DNA from: Flavobacterium pectinovorum
GTDB lineage: Bacteria > Bacteroidota > Bacteroidia > Flavobacteriales > Flavobacteriaceae
Length of the DNA stretch: 64,000 bases
Reading direction: 5' to 3'
Assembly (NCBI RefSeq): GCF_006438875.1
Contig: NZ_RCZH01000003.1
Location: forward strand, 372,937 to 436,936
In this document: positions 18,616-25,560 of the stretch, in pieces
How positions within the stretch are numbered: the stretch's first letter is position 1
How the letters are laid out: every line of letters starts with the position of its first letter
Translations under genes and position numbers: made by a program
Notes under the pieces: generated by a model
Database searches by the model: none
What the model was told of the DNA's origin: nothing
What the model saw: the letters and a program-made list of their open reading frames with translations, nothing else

Positions 18616-19069
18616 GCTGTTAAAATTAGCAGGAATAAAATTAGCTGCCAGTCAGAAATTTTAGGCAATATATCATCATTTTTTACTGCTTCAGATAAAC
18701 ACTGCCTAAGCTTTTAGTCGCAAATAAGGTATCAACTCCAAATACCATTTGCCACGATTCTGTCACAAAACTTAAATATGTGAAATATCTTTAAACACGT
18801 CTTAACTTTTTGCGGCAAAAAACGTATCCACTCCATTTTAAATTAGTTATTGATAAGAGTCATTTTTTTGTTTATTTTTTATCCCAAATCATTACAGTAA
18901 TTATTAAATAAGATTTTGCAAAATTTGAAATTTGTATCTGTAAACGTCATCTAAATTTATATATTTACTTAAATGTACTAAAGTGCATAATACGAAACTT
19001 TAGTAGCAAATAAAAATATTACCTAACCAAAGACAGAAGCAATGCACACTGTCAAAAAAAAATTAAGTT
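18616..19069. other. Intergenic stretch with repeat fragments
   Basis: There is no gene here that I can support. It contains an orphan copy of the 23-base paired repeat (18750-18772). It also has two related segments, AAGGTATCAACTCC near 18726 and ACGTATCCACTCC near 18822, that look like diverged direct repeats. The string TCGCAAATAAGGT (18718-18730) recurs at 22489-22501 at the edge of the IS6-like element. The rest is very AT-rich. Confidence 0.5.
18750..18772 (+). repeat. Orphan copy of the 23-base paired repeat
   Basis: Here the TGCCACGATT...TCACAAAACT repeat differs by one base from the copy at 27155-27177, but the matching TTCGAAC core about 55 bases upstream is missing. The unit appears to have lost its left half, perhaps when the IS3 element inserted. 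Confidence 0.6.
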
Positions 19070-19240
19070 ATGTCTAGAATTTTAATGGTAATAGGTTTGA
19101 CGGTCGCTTTCTTAGGTTGGATTTTATATCGACTTATAGTCAAAAAAGATTTAAACAAAAACTTAAATAACATGTACCTTGGACTTTTTTTTATAGGAAC
19201 TTGGGTACTTTTCTATTTTTTTATTGTTGATTGGTTTTAA
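19070..19240 (+). CDS. Small two-span membrane protein, 56 aa
   Basis: The frame begins ATG at 19070 (MSRILMVIGLTVAFLGWILY) and ends TAA at 19240. It predicts two hydrophobic helices (residues 2-19 and 36-53) separated by a basic, Asn-rich loop (VKKDLNKNLNN). I do not recognise the family. It stands alone on the plus strand ahead of the cassette-like repeats. The strong hydrophobic pattern and correct frame make chance unlikely, but there is no recognisable homologue to support it. Confidence 0.5.
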   Translation: MSRILMVIGLTVAFLGWILYRLIVKKDLNKNLNNMYLGLFFIGTWVLFYFFIVDWF

Positions 19241-19368
19241 ATTCTTCAATTCTTGACTCTCCTCACCGAAGAGTTCTTTTGGAAAGATGTGTAAATGTTT
19301 ACTTACTTCGCAGCCGCTTTTTTTAACTCAAGTTAAAAAACTTAGCAAAAGAAGTAGTGTAAAACAAA

Positions 19369-19425
19369 AAAAAATCCAGATTTCTCTGAAACTTACTTAG
19401 TAGCGAGCGGGAAGCAGTCAAACAT
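19369..19425 (-). repeat. Decayed terminator plus tRNA 3'-end remnant, copy 1
   Basis: The plus-strand text (A run, CAGATTTCTCTGA, then CTTAGTAGCGAGCGGGAA) parallels the cleaner copies at 21866 and 22021. Read on the minus strand it is a degenerate tRNA acceptor end followed by a hairpin and T tract. Confidence 0.45.
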
Positions 19426-19536
19426 CCAACCAGCTTATGGATGATTATTATAGTATTATAGCATGAGCATCTGAATTTTAAAATATTACGATAAGTTGTT
19501 TGAAGAAAAATGAAGACAATTCTGCCTGCCCATAAC

Positions 19537-19592
19537 AGCTACAACAGATTTGGGCAATTGACTTAATGGAAAGTTGGTTTTGTATTTAGGAT
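19537..19592 (+). repeat. Cassette-boundary-like repeat A
   Basis: This 56-base segment (AGCTACAACAGATTTGGGCAATTG...) matches 20325-20380 at 49 of 56 positions without gaps. It follows the 56-aa gene and precedes the 135-aa gene. Just downstream, 19673-19680 AGAGTGTT pairs with 19712-19719 AACACTCT to make a larger stem. Repeat A and its downstream stem together span about 180 bases. Confidence 0.6.
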
Positions 19593-19788
19593 GATTTACT
19601 TCGTCTATTCGCTACGCTCGGGTGGCAAATCCGAATAATGGGCTTAATTTAGTTTAAAACCCACTGATTACTAGAGTGTTGGCGGTCAGTTGAAGCTGAA
19701 CTTACGAAGAAAACACTCTGGTAGCATTAATTTTCTTTGCACACGAAATCCGAAAAGTAAAAATGGAATTTAAAATACTAAATATCGA

Positions 19789-20196
19789 ATGAGTAAATCA
19801 ACCAAAATTCAAATATATTTTTATTCGATACTTGTAATTAGCATAATTTGGTTATTTATTTTTCCAAAACCTATTAAAAATTTTGCCCCAATTATTTTTG
19901 GAGTTCCAACTTTTCCCGTTTTTATGTTTAATTTTCGTGATAAATTAGAAGATTTTAGTAGAGCTCTTAAAAAAACGCTTCCTGATTTATTCCAAAAATA
20001 TGTTTTTGATTATGGAATTTCAGCTGACATAGGCGAAATCGTTGATATAGGATTGCTTTCGAAGAATGAAGATTTTGAGAATTTAAAAGATGTGAAACTT
20101 TACGAAATGTATATTTTATGTAAACAATCAATAAGACTAGCTTTTCTATCTTTTTGCATCATTGCATTATTAGGAGTTGCAACAGTTTATCTATAA
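19789..20196 (+). CDS. Hypothetical membrane protein, 135 aa
   Basis: I do not recognise this family. It predicts two N-terminal membrane helices (about residues 8-24 and 31-48), a soluble charged middle (ISADIGEIVDIGLLSKNEDF) and a C-terminal helix (about 112-133). It lies alone between repeats A and B in the same orientation as the 56-aa gene, as a cassette-borne orphan would. No own promoter was recognised. Confidence 0.6.
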   Translation: MSKSTKIQIYFYSILVISIIWLFIFPKPIKNFAPIIFGVPTFPVFMFNFRDKLEDFSRALKKTLPDLFQKYVFDYGISADIGEIVDIGLLSKNEDFENLKDVKLYEMYILCKQSIRLAFLSFCIIALLGVATVYL

Positions 20197-20324
20197 TAAA
20201 GCAAAAATTAGAAATTTAACATTGGAATTTAAATATTGGATTTTGCAAATAGAAGCGTGAAAGGCAGAAACTTAAAAATAGGATTGAAATCATAATTTTG
20301 ACTAAAAATAACCGAACCGCCAAT

Positions 20325-20380
20325 AGCTACAACGGATTTTAGCAATTGGCTTAATGGGAAGTTGGTCTTGTATTTGGGAT
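20325..20380 (+). repeat. Cassette-boundary-like repeat B
   Basis: The second copy of the 56-base repeat (87 percent identical to repeat A). Its flank makes an imperfect hairpin, GCCAATAGCTA pairing with TAGCAATTGGC. It is followed by the tRNA T-loop-like string ACTCGAACC at 20405-20413. The rest of 20197-20648 holds only this repeat and the hairpin at 20481. Confidence 0.6.
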
Positions 20381-20480
20381 CGCACTCCAAAAGAACTTAA
20401 AAGTACTCGAACCAATTTTCCTTGAAAACACTGATAGTTGTGTTCTTTTTAAAATGAAACAAGATTTTCGAATCACAAAA

Positions 20481-20510
20481 AAGCCTGAGAAATCTATATT
20501 TCTCAGGCTT
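20481..20510 (-). terminator. Orphan minus-strand terminator hairpin, copy 2
   Basis: A perfect 13-base stem (AAGCCTGAGAAAT, loop CTAT) with A residues on the left gives a T tract on the minus strand. It is homologous to the hairpin at 21985-22016. It could terminate the SPFH/RHH operon, though it lies about 140 bases beyond it. Confidence 0.6.
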
Positions 20511-20648
20511 ACCTTATTCTTGTAGCCCTAAAAAGACAATTCTTGAATCATTTTATTGATGATTTGAAAAAATTGAGAATTTAGCAAATGACTATTAAAA
20601 AAAACAGCTTAACGGCAGTTCTCTGGTTTATATAATCATTCTATGCTT

Positions 20649-20819
20649 TTATTTTTTTTGTTCATTTTTTTCCTTTAGTCTCTTTGCATTCTTTAGACTA
20701 TTGTTAAGCATCCACTCAATCTGACCATTGACACTACGAAATTCATCATTAGCCCATTTTTCAATTGCTTTCATCGTTTCTGAATCAATTCTTAATGCAA
20801 ATGACTTTTTTTCAGACAT
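20649..20819 (-). CDS. Arc/MetJ-type ribbon-helix-helix protein, 56 aa
   Basis: The frame starts ATG at 20819 and reads MSEKKSFALRIDSETMKAIE, then a two-helix segment (WANDEFRSVNGQIEWMLNNS) and a lysine-rich tail. This is the compact form of Arc-like DNA-binding proteins: beta strand FALRID followed by two helices. It begins 4 bases after the stop of the SPFH gene, so the two are co-transcribed. This SPFH plus Arc-like pairing is frequent in Bacteroidota, where the small protein may autoregulate the operon or accompany the membrane protein. Confidence 0.85.
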   Translation of the reverse strand: MSEKKSFALRIDSETMKAIEKWANDEFRSVNGQIEWMLNNSLKNAKRLKEKNEQKK

Positions 20820-20823
20820 CTTT

Positions 20824-21678
20824 TTATTGATTTAAAGTACCGGTATTTATTACAGGTTTAGTTTCACTATCACCACAAAGTACTACCATTAAATTACTTA
20901 CCATTGTTGCTTTTCTATCTTCATCAAATTCTATAATTTCTTTATCTGCTAATAGTTTTAAAGCACTTTCAACCATACCGACTGCACCTTCTACAATTTT
21001 ATGACGTGCAGCAACGACGGCCGACGCTTGTTGTCGTCGTAACATCGAATGAGCAATTTCAGGAGCATAGGCTAGATATCCAATCCTTGACTCTATTACT
21101 TCTATTCCGGCAATTTCTAATCGTTGCGTAACTTCGTGTTCAAGAGCTATGTTAACATCGTCAAAATTAGTACTTAATGTTACGGTTGCTCTCTCATCTT
21201 CAAAATGGTCGTATGGAAAAGAACCTGCCAGTTTTCGAACAGCTGAATCCGTTTGGATTCTAATGAATGTCTCATAGTTGTCAACTTCAAACGTAGACTT
21301 AAATGTATCTTTAACTTTCCAAACTAATATAACACTAATTAAAATAGGATTCCCCATTTTATCATTAACCTTAATTTTTTCGCTTTCAAAGTTTCTTGCA
21401 CGCAAAGATAAACTAGTTTTATTATAAAGTGGATTTACCCAAAATAAACCACTTTGTTTAATACTTCCTTTATAATCTCCAAATAACAATAAGACTTTTG
21501 AGCTGTTGGGACCTATTACAATAAAACCCTTTGTTAAAACAACAAATAGCAGAAGTGCAATCACTGCTAATATCATGTTGTTTGAGATAAAGCCATAAAA
21601 GGCTACAGTGATTGATAGTAATAGAATGACAATAACCAAATAGCCATTAAAGGGTATTAAAACTTTTTCTGTTTTCAT
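20824..21678 (-). CDS. SPFH/Band 7 domain membrane protein
   Basis: This 284-residue protein has two close N-terminal membrane helices (about 11-28 and 31-50) and an SPFH domain of about 60-220 (GNPILISVILVWKVKDTF, IRIQTDSAVRKLAGS). It ends in a helical region that includes RRQQASAVVAARHKIVEGAV. Such stomatin/prohibitin relatives form membrane scaffolds that organise proteases or lipids. It is the first gene of an operon with the Arc-like protein. Its place in an integration-scar zone suggests that it is cargo rather than core genome, though the family is widespread in the phylum. Confidence 0.88.
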   Translation of the reverse strand: MKTEKVLIPFNGYLVIVILLLSITVAFYGFISNNMILAVIALLLFVVLTKGFIVIGPNSSKVLLLFGDYKGSIKQSGLFWVNPLYNKTSLSLRARNFESEKIKVNDKMGNPILISVILVWKVKDTFKSTFEVDNYETFIRIQTDSAVRKLAGSFPYDHFEDERATVTLSTNFDDVNIALEHEVTQRLEIAGIEVIESRIGYLAYAPEIAHSMLRRQQASAVVAARHKIVEGAVGMVESALKLLADKEIIEFDEDRKATMVSNLMVVLCGDSETKPVINTGTLNQ

Positions 21679-21865
21679 AATGAGTAATATTTAAATGATA
21701 TTAAATTGATATCATAAAGATATGTATTATTTTAATGTGAAAACATTTTTTTACTTTATAAATTTAAAAATAAAAGAAATGGTAGAATTAAATTACAAAT
21801 AATCCTGATTATACAGATTTGCAATTTGTATTCTTGAAAAAATTAAAAAATACTTATAACAAAAA

Positions 21866-21889
21866 AAGCTTCAGATTTCTCTGAAGCTT
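21866..21889 (-). terminator. Orphan minus-strand terminator hairpin, copy 3
   Basis: A perfect 10-base stem AAGCTTCAGA / TCTGAAGCTT with seven A residues on the left functions on the minus strand. On its right, ACTCGAACC (21910-21918) resembles a tRNA T loop. It lies upstream of the SPFH gene and terminates no visible gene. Confidence 0.6.
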
Positions 21890-21984
21890 GTCTTAGTTGA
21901 CATAAGGGGACTCGAACCAATTTTACTAGAATACAGGCTTTTTATATTTGATAAGAAATATTATAAGATTTATCGAACCATAAA

Positions 21985-22052
21985 AAAAGCCGAGAAATCT
22001 ATATTTTCCGGCTTTTAATTTTTCTTAGTAGCGGGAACAGTACTCGAACCTG
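21985..22052 (-). repeat. tRNA 3'-end remnant with its terminator, copy 4
   Basis: Read on the minus strand, 22052-22027 gives a T arm (ACAGG, loop TTCGAGT, ACTGT, with one mismatch) and an acceptor 3' strand TCCCGCT. A hairpin (21985-21998 pairing with 22003-22016) and T tract follow. The rest of the tRNA is absent, so it is the 3' scar of an integration rather than a working gene. It is the best preserved of the copies in this zone. Confidence 0.65.
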
Positions 22053-22092
22053 TTAATCAGAAAAAAGAACGAAAATAAAATGCTTATTCATA

Positions 22093-22175
22093 TTCGAAAC
22101 TAGACTTCTTTAACCTTGATTTAGCTGGTTTTTCATTTTCCAAATACTGATGTGCTGCGATTTTGCCACAATTCT
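22093..22175 (+). repeat. Attachment-like unit, copy 2
   Basis: This unit runs from TTCGAAA at 22093, about 54 bases on, to TGCTGCGATTTTGCCACAATTCT (22153-22175). It starts about 40 bases after the tRNA 3'-end remnant. The stretch 21679-22225 holds only the scars listed here. Confidence 0.6.
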
Positions 22176-22225
22176 AAGACAAGTAATTACTATAACATTT
22201 TTGATGTAGTAATGGAGAAACCATT

Positions 22226-22471
22226 TTGGAATCATTAAAAAATTACTTAATCAAAATTAAAAACTATGCTGTTATTTCTATTGCTACACGAGTATTTGCA
22301 ATTCTAATGCTTTTGGGCTATTTTATTTCAACTATATCATTAACCAATGAAAAACTTGTCTCCTTAAGTTTTATTTCTCTTGTTATTCCTGTTCAAATTT
22401 ACTTATTGCACCGAGTTTGGGTTAAAAGAAAAAACAGAATAAATAAGATGTTTCAAAGGCTCAAAGAATAA
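22226..22471 (+). CDS. Hypothetical membrane protein, 81 aa
   Basis: I do not recognise this protein. It starts at a TTG codon (no in-frame ATG nearby) and has two predicted membrane helices (about 13-35 and 45-62) with a basic, cytoplasm-like tail (RVWVKRKNRINKMFQRLKE). It is a lone small gene between an attachment-like unit and the IS6-like element. The uncertain start and lack of relatives keep confidence moderate. Confidence 0.45.
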   Translation: MESLKNYLIKIKNYAVISIATRVFAILMLLGYFISTISLTNEKLVSLSFISLVIPVQIYLLHRVWVKRKNRINKMFQRLKE

Positions 22472-22498
22472 ACTAATAGTCGCTTAGATCGCAAATAA

Positions 22499-23094
22499 GG
22501 TTCTGTCGCATCTGGGAATAACTTTTATCTTTAGAATTTTAAACCGATCAAAAAATTAATACTAAAGGTAATTGCTATCCAAAACAAATAATTCTTCAGT
22601 CAGTATATTTCAAATTAAGATTTACACTTAGTTACCGTGATGTTGAAGAAATAATGAAGATTATAGGAGTGCTTGTGGATCATGCCACGATTCAGCGCTG
22701 GGTTTATAAGTTTGCACCTTTGATTGAATCAGAGATGAAGAAGAGAAAAGTCAGAGTGGGGGCGAGGTGGAGATTGGATGAAACCTATATCAAAGTAAAA
22801 GGTATTTGGTGTTATTTATACAGGGCGGTAGATAAATTAGGCAATACAAATATCTCAACAATATTGTAGAGCAGGACCATCGTTTTATAAAATGCGTATC
22901 CAAAATGGACTAGGTTTTAAAAGTTTTGAATCGGCCAAACGAACATTGAGCGGAATTGAAGTTGTGCATATGCTCAGAAAGAATCAGATGGTTAGATCAG
23001 GGATAACTATGTTTAAATCATTCTGTAAATTGGCCGGCTAACTTTTAAATTACCTAAATTCTTATATTTGATTCTGACAGATACGACGGAACCG
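22499..23094 (+). mobile_element. IS6-like insertion sequence, internally deleted
   Basis: The ends GGTTCTGTCGCATCTG (22499-22514) and CAGATACGACGGAACC (23079-23094) are inverted repeats matching at 14 of 16 positions, typical of IS6-family elements. The whole is only 596 bases, some 200 shorter than a complete element. No exact 8-base target duplication is seen (GCAAATAA on the left, GCAAAATG on the right). Confidence 0.85.
22555..23041 (+). pseudogene. IS6-family transposase, deleted and frameshifted
   Basis: The N-terminal part (QSVYFKLRFTLSYRDVEEIM, the first catalytic Asp in RWRLDETYIKVKG, YLYRAVDKLGN) joins directly to the C-terminal part (KYLNNIVEQDHRFIK...IQNGLGFKSFESAKRTL). The central region with the second catalytic residue is missing. 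One further base is missing after VEQDHRFIK, where TGG has become TG. It cannot make a working transposase, but the intact-looking ends could still be mobilised in trans. Confidence 0.9.
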
Positions 23095-23324
23095 CAAAAT
23101 GTTTTATTGGATAATATTTTGGGATAAAAGTAAAATTAATATTTGTTTTTTTTAAAAAACAGTACGAATATTTTTTCTTTTTATGATATTTTGCTTTTCT
23201 TTGATCAAAAATATCTTGCTTTTATTCTTGGATATATGCTAAGTCGACGTAGCAGTTTAAAGGAAAATTTTTCGGTATTTTTTTGACAATTTAAAATCAC
23301 TATTAATAACAAAAAAAAGTAACT

Positions 23325-23492
23325 ATGAAATTAGAATCATTAGGATTGGAAAAATTCAGAAAAGAAGAATTAAGCAATTTAGCAGCAATAAAAGGTGGTA
23401 CCCAAGTGGAACCAGCTTATGAAACAGGATGTGCAGATGCGCCGGATTGTTGTACAGGCGCAGATTGTTCTGATGACGAACCAATGGAGTAA
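23325..23492 (+). CDS. RiPP precursor peptide, double-glycine leader, 55 aa
   Basis: The frame ATG 23325 to TAA 23492 encodes a leader, MKLESLGLEKFRKEELSNLA then AIKGG (residues 1-25), of the GG-type seen in Bacteroidota natural-product precursors. A 30-residue core follows (TQVEPAYETGCADAPDCC, then TGADCSDDEPME). The core has four Cys, three Thr and many Asp/Glu, but no Arg or Lys. It stands first in an operon with an ATP-grasp and a SPASM-domain maturase, matching grasp-with-spasm systems. ATP-grasp enzymes of this type can join side-chain carboxylates to Thr/Ser/Lys or related groups, so Thr/Cys and Asp/Glu are likely modification sites. A hairpin follows immediately. Confidence 0.85.
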   Translation: MKLESLGLEKFRKEELSNLAAIKGGTQVEPAYETGCADAPDCCTGADCSDDEPME

Positions 23493-23496
23493 TAAT

Positions 23497-23529
23497 AAAA
23501 TGTCAGCGATTTTAAATCGCTGACATTTT
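23497..23529 (+). terminator. Hairpin between precursor and maturation genes
   Basis: A 16-base perfect stem (AAAATGTCAGCGATTT and complement, one-base centre) ends in T residues, 5 bases after the precursor stop and 16 before the next start. It can act as a leaky terminator that gives more precursor than enzyme mRNA, or as a 3' stabiliser. Confidence 0.75.
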
Positions 23530-23544
23530 TAAAAATAATAATTT

Positions 23545-24429
23545 ATGAAATACATTATACTGTTTCTTTTTATTTTTAAAAGTTCACTTTCGATTTCACA
23601 ATGCAAAACAGTAAATATGTATGCGCAACTTAGTAAAGCTAAAAGTGATAGTGAAAAATTAAATATATATATTGAAATGAATAAAAGTGGTTTGGATAAT
23701 GTTTTTCCATCCATTATTGAATATGCTTTTAAGTTGAAAAAAAATAAAATTGGCAACAAATATTTAAAAAAAGGTATTAAAAAAGGTTTAACAATTGACG
23801 GAGACTATACAAATTATATACCTGGTGAAATATTAGAAAAAGTTAAAAAAAAGTATTCAAAATGGAGAAGTGTTTTTTACAGTACTTATGATGAAGAGAT
23901 GTATAATAAAGTATTGTATTTAGTCAATACAGATCAATATCTGGCAAAAGAAGATTTTTATGGTGGAAGAAAACAGCAATATCCTATCAGAAATAAAGTT
24001 TTTCAGAATAATTTAACGCAATTACGTTATTATTTAATTGCTAAGAATAAAGGGCTATTACCTCATAGTAATCAGATAGGGAATTTGACAACGGCGATTT
24101 CATTAATGTTTATGCATCGTACATGCAATGATTCGATTGATGAGGTAAATTTTAATTTTTTTGAGCCAAGACTAAAAGAAGAGATTTGTTCAGGAAAAAC
24201 ATATTCGCCTTATACTTATTTACAATTAGTAGATAATATGCAGTCAATAATGGAAAAAGGAGTTCCTCAGGTGTATGGACATTTCAGGAATTATAAAACA
24301 AAAAAAATTCATCTGTTAAAATATCCTGCAAAAGTAGATAGTCTTAGAGCTTCAATTGGTCTTCCGTCTTTAAGGGAGTACGCAAAAGAAAAGGGATTTT
24401 TACTTCCGGATAATTATATTGAACAATGA
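23545..24429 (+). CDS. Secreted protein of the RiPP operon, unknown function, 294 aa
   Basis: I do not recognise a named family with confidence. It has a signal peptide (MKYIILFLFIFKSSLSISQ) and a helical, lysine-rich N-terminal half. The C-terminal half has a spaced pattern LRYYLIAKNKGLLPHSNQIG, MHRTCNDS and GVPQVYGHFRNY. The histidines, HR, DS and GHFR could bind metal or ligand, and the order recalls the DUF6624-type proteins found with peptide clusters, though I cannot confirm it. It overlaps the ATP-grasp gene by 4 bases (ATGA), so it is a bona fide operon member. An immunity, peptide-processing or peptide-binding role is plausible. Confidence 0.75.
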   Translation: MKYIILFLFIFKSSLSISQCKTVNMYAQLSKAKSDSEKLNIYIEMNKSGLDNVFPSIIEYAFKLKKNKIGNKYLKKGIKKGLTIDGDYTNYIPGEILEKVKKKYSKWRSVFYSTYDEEMYNKVLYLVNTDQYLAKEDFYGGRKQQYPIRNKVFQNNLTQLRYYLIAKNKGLLPHSNQIGNLTTAISLMFMHRTCNDSIDEVNFNFFEPRLKEEICSGKTYSPYTYLQLVDNMQSIMEKGVPQVYGHFRNYKTKKIHLLKYPAKVDSLRASIGLPSLREYAKEKGFLLPDNYIEQ

Positions 24430-25379
24430 TTTTAATTCAAAGTATTTCGCAAGATTATTCAACAAGTGTAGTTATTCAATGGCTATGTGATACAAATGAA
24501 GATTTTATACGCTTAAATAATAAAAGTTTTATAGATCAGATTACTTTTTCAGAAAATATTTTTCGAATTAAAATTAATGACAAAATTATTGATTTAAGTC
24601 AATTTAAAAGCTATTGGTTTAGAAGAGGAAGTTTTGATTTTGAAAGCAAATTGAATCAAAACGTCGAAATGAAAATTCCCATTGAGGGATATCTAAAAGG
24701 AGAAAATTTGATTATAAAAGAAGCTATAGATCATTACCTTCTAAAGAATGTTAAAAGTATCGGGAATTATAAAACTTCACAAAATAATAAAATAATTGCA
24801 TGTGAGGTTGCAAAAAATATGGGATTTAAGATTCCTGATTTTATAATTACGACAGAAAAAATTGAGCTTTTAAAGTTTTATAAAAAGCATCCTCAGATTA
24901 TTTCTAAAAGTTTATATGGATTACCAGGATTTTTAGCGAATAATGTTGATTATTCTGCCAAAACAAGAATTATAGAACTAAGTGATATTAAAGATTGCAC
25001 GGATAATTTTGGTGTTTCATTATTTCAACAATATGTAGAAAAGAAAATCGAATTGCGAGTTTTCTTTTTGAACGATAAATTTTATCCATCTGCGATTTTT
25101 TCTCAAAATGATGTCCAGACAAAAATTGACTTTAGAAATTACAATAAAGACAAGCCTAATAGGGTTGTGCCCTACAAACTACCTGATGACGTGATCGAAA
25201 AATTAAAAAAAATCAATCAGGAACTAGCACTAAATACAGGATCATATGATTTAATTTTGACTCCAAAAAATGAATACTACTTTCTTGAAGTAAATCCTAT
25301 TGGTCAATTTGCCCAAGTATCATTGCCGTGTAATTATTATTTAGAAAAAGAAATAGCAAAAGAACTTTCAAATGCATAA
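24426..25379 (+). CDS. gwsG: ATP-grasp peptide maturase (grasp-with-spasm system)
   Basis: This 317-residue enzyme follows the RiPP ATP-grasp plan. The N-terminal region contains KSYWFRRGSFDF at about residues 61-72, and the central ATP-grasp fold has ISKSLYGLPGFLANN and LFQQYVEKKIELRVFF. The C-terminal metal/ATP site includes YDLILTPKNEYYFLEVNPIG at about 278-297. It would activate carboxylates in the precursor with ATP and form ester or amide crosslinks in the cytoplasm. It overlaps both neighbours by a few bases and precedes the SPASM maturase, the defining pair of grasp-with-spasm clusters in flavobacteria. Confidence 0.9.
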   Translation: MILIQSISQDYSTSVVIQWLCDTNEDFIRLNNKSFIDQITFSENIFRIKINDKIIDLSQFKSYWFRRGSFDFESKLNQNVEMKIPIEGYLKGENLIIKEAIDHYLLKNVKSIGNYKTSQNNKIIACEVAKNMGFKIPDFIITTEKIELLKFYKKHPQIISKSLYGLPGFLANNVDYSAKTRIIELSDIKDCTDNFGVSLFQQYVEKKIELRVFFLNDKFYPSAIFSQNDVQTKIDFRNYNKDKPNRVVPYKLPDDVIEKLKKINQELALNTGSYDLILTPKNEYYFLEVNPIGQFAQVSLPCNYYLEKEIAKELSNA

Positions 25380-25560
25380 AATAAAAGAACTCTTAAAGTC
25401 CGATACTACCAAAATGCAGTTGCCATTTAATTCCGTTTTTTTTGTTTCTGAAGAAGTAAAGAAAAAAAAGCATATAAGTATAGAAAAGTACAATACAAAC
25501 TCATTTATACCTTATTCATGTTATAAACCTATTATGCTATATTTTGAAAACGAAAAATAG
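25372..25560 (+). CDS. Small protein between the two RiPP maturases, 62 aa
   Basis: The start overlaps the ATP-grasp stop as ATGCATAA, and its end overlaps the TTG start of the SPASM gene by 17 bases, so it is translated within a coupled chain. It is basic and hydrophilic (VSEEVKKKKHISIEKY) with a single Cys near the end (PYSCYKPIMLYFENEK) and no signal peptide or span. I know no family for it. It may be a docking or recognition factor for the maturases, or a second substrate-like peptide. Confidence 0.65.
   Translation: MHKIKELLKSDTTKMQLPFNSVFFVSEEVKKKKHISIEKYNTNSFIPYSCYKPIMLYFENEK

Noticed and set aside
22027-22052. A functional tRNA gene
   Set aside because: Only the T arm and 3' acceptor strand are present, with a T-stem mismatch; no anticodon or D arm follows.
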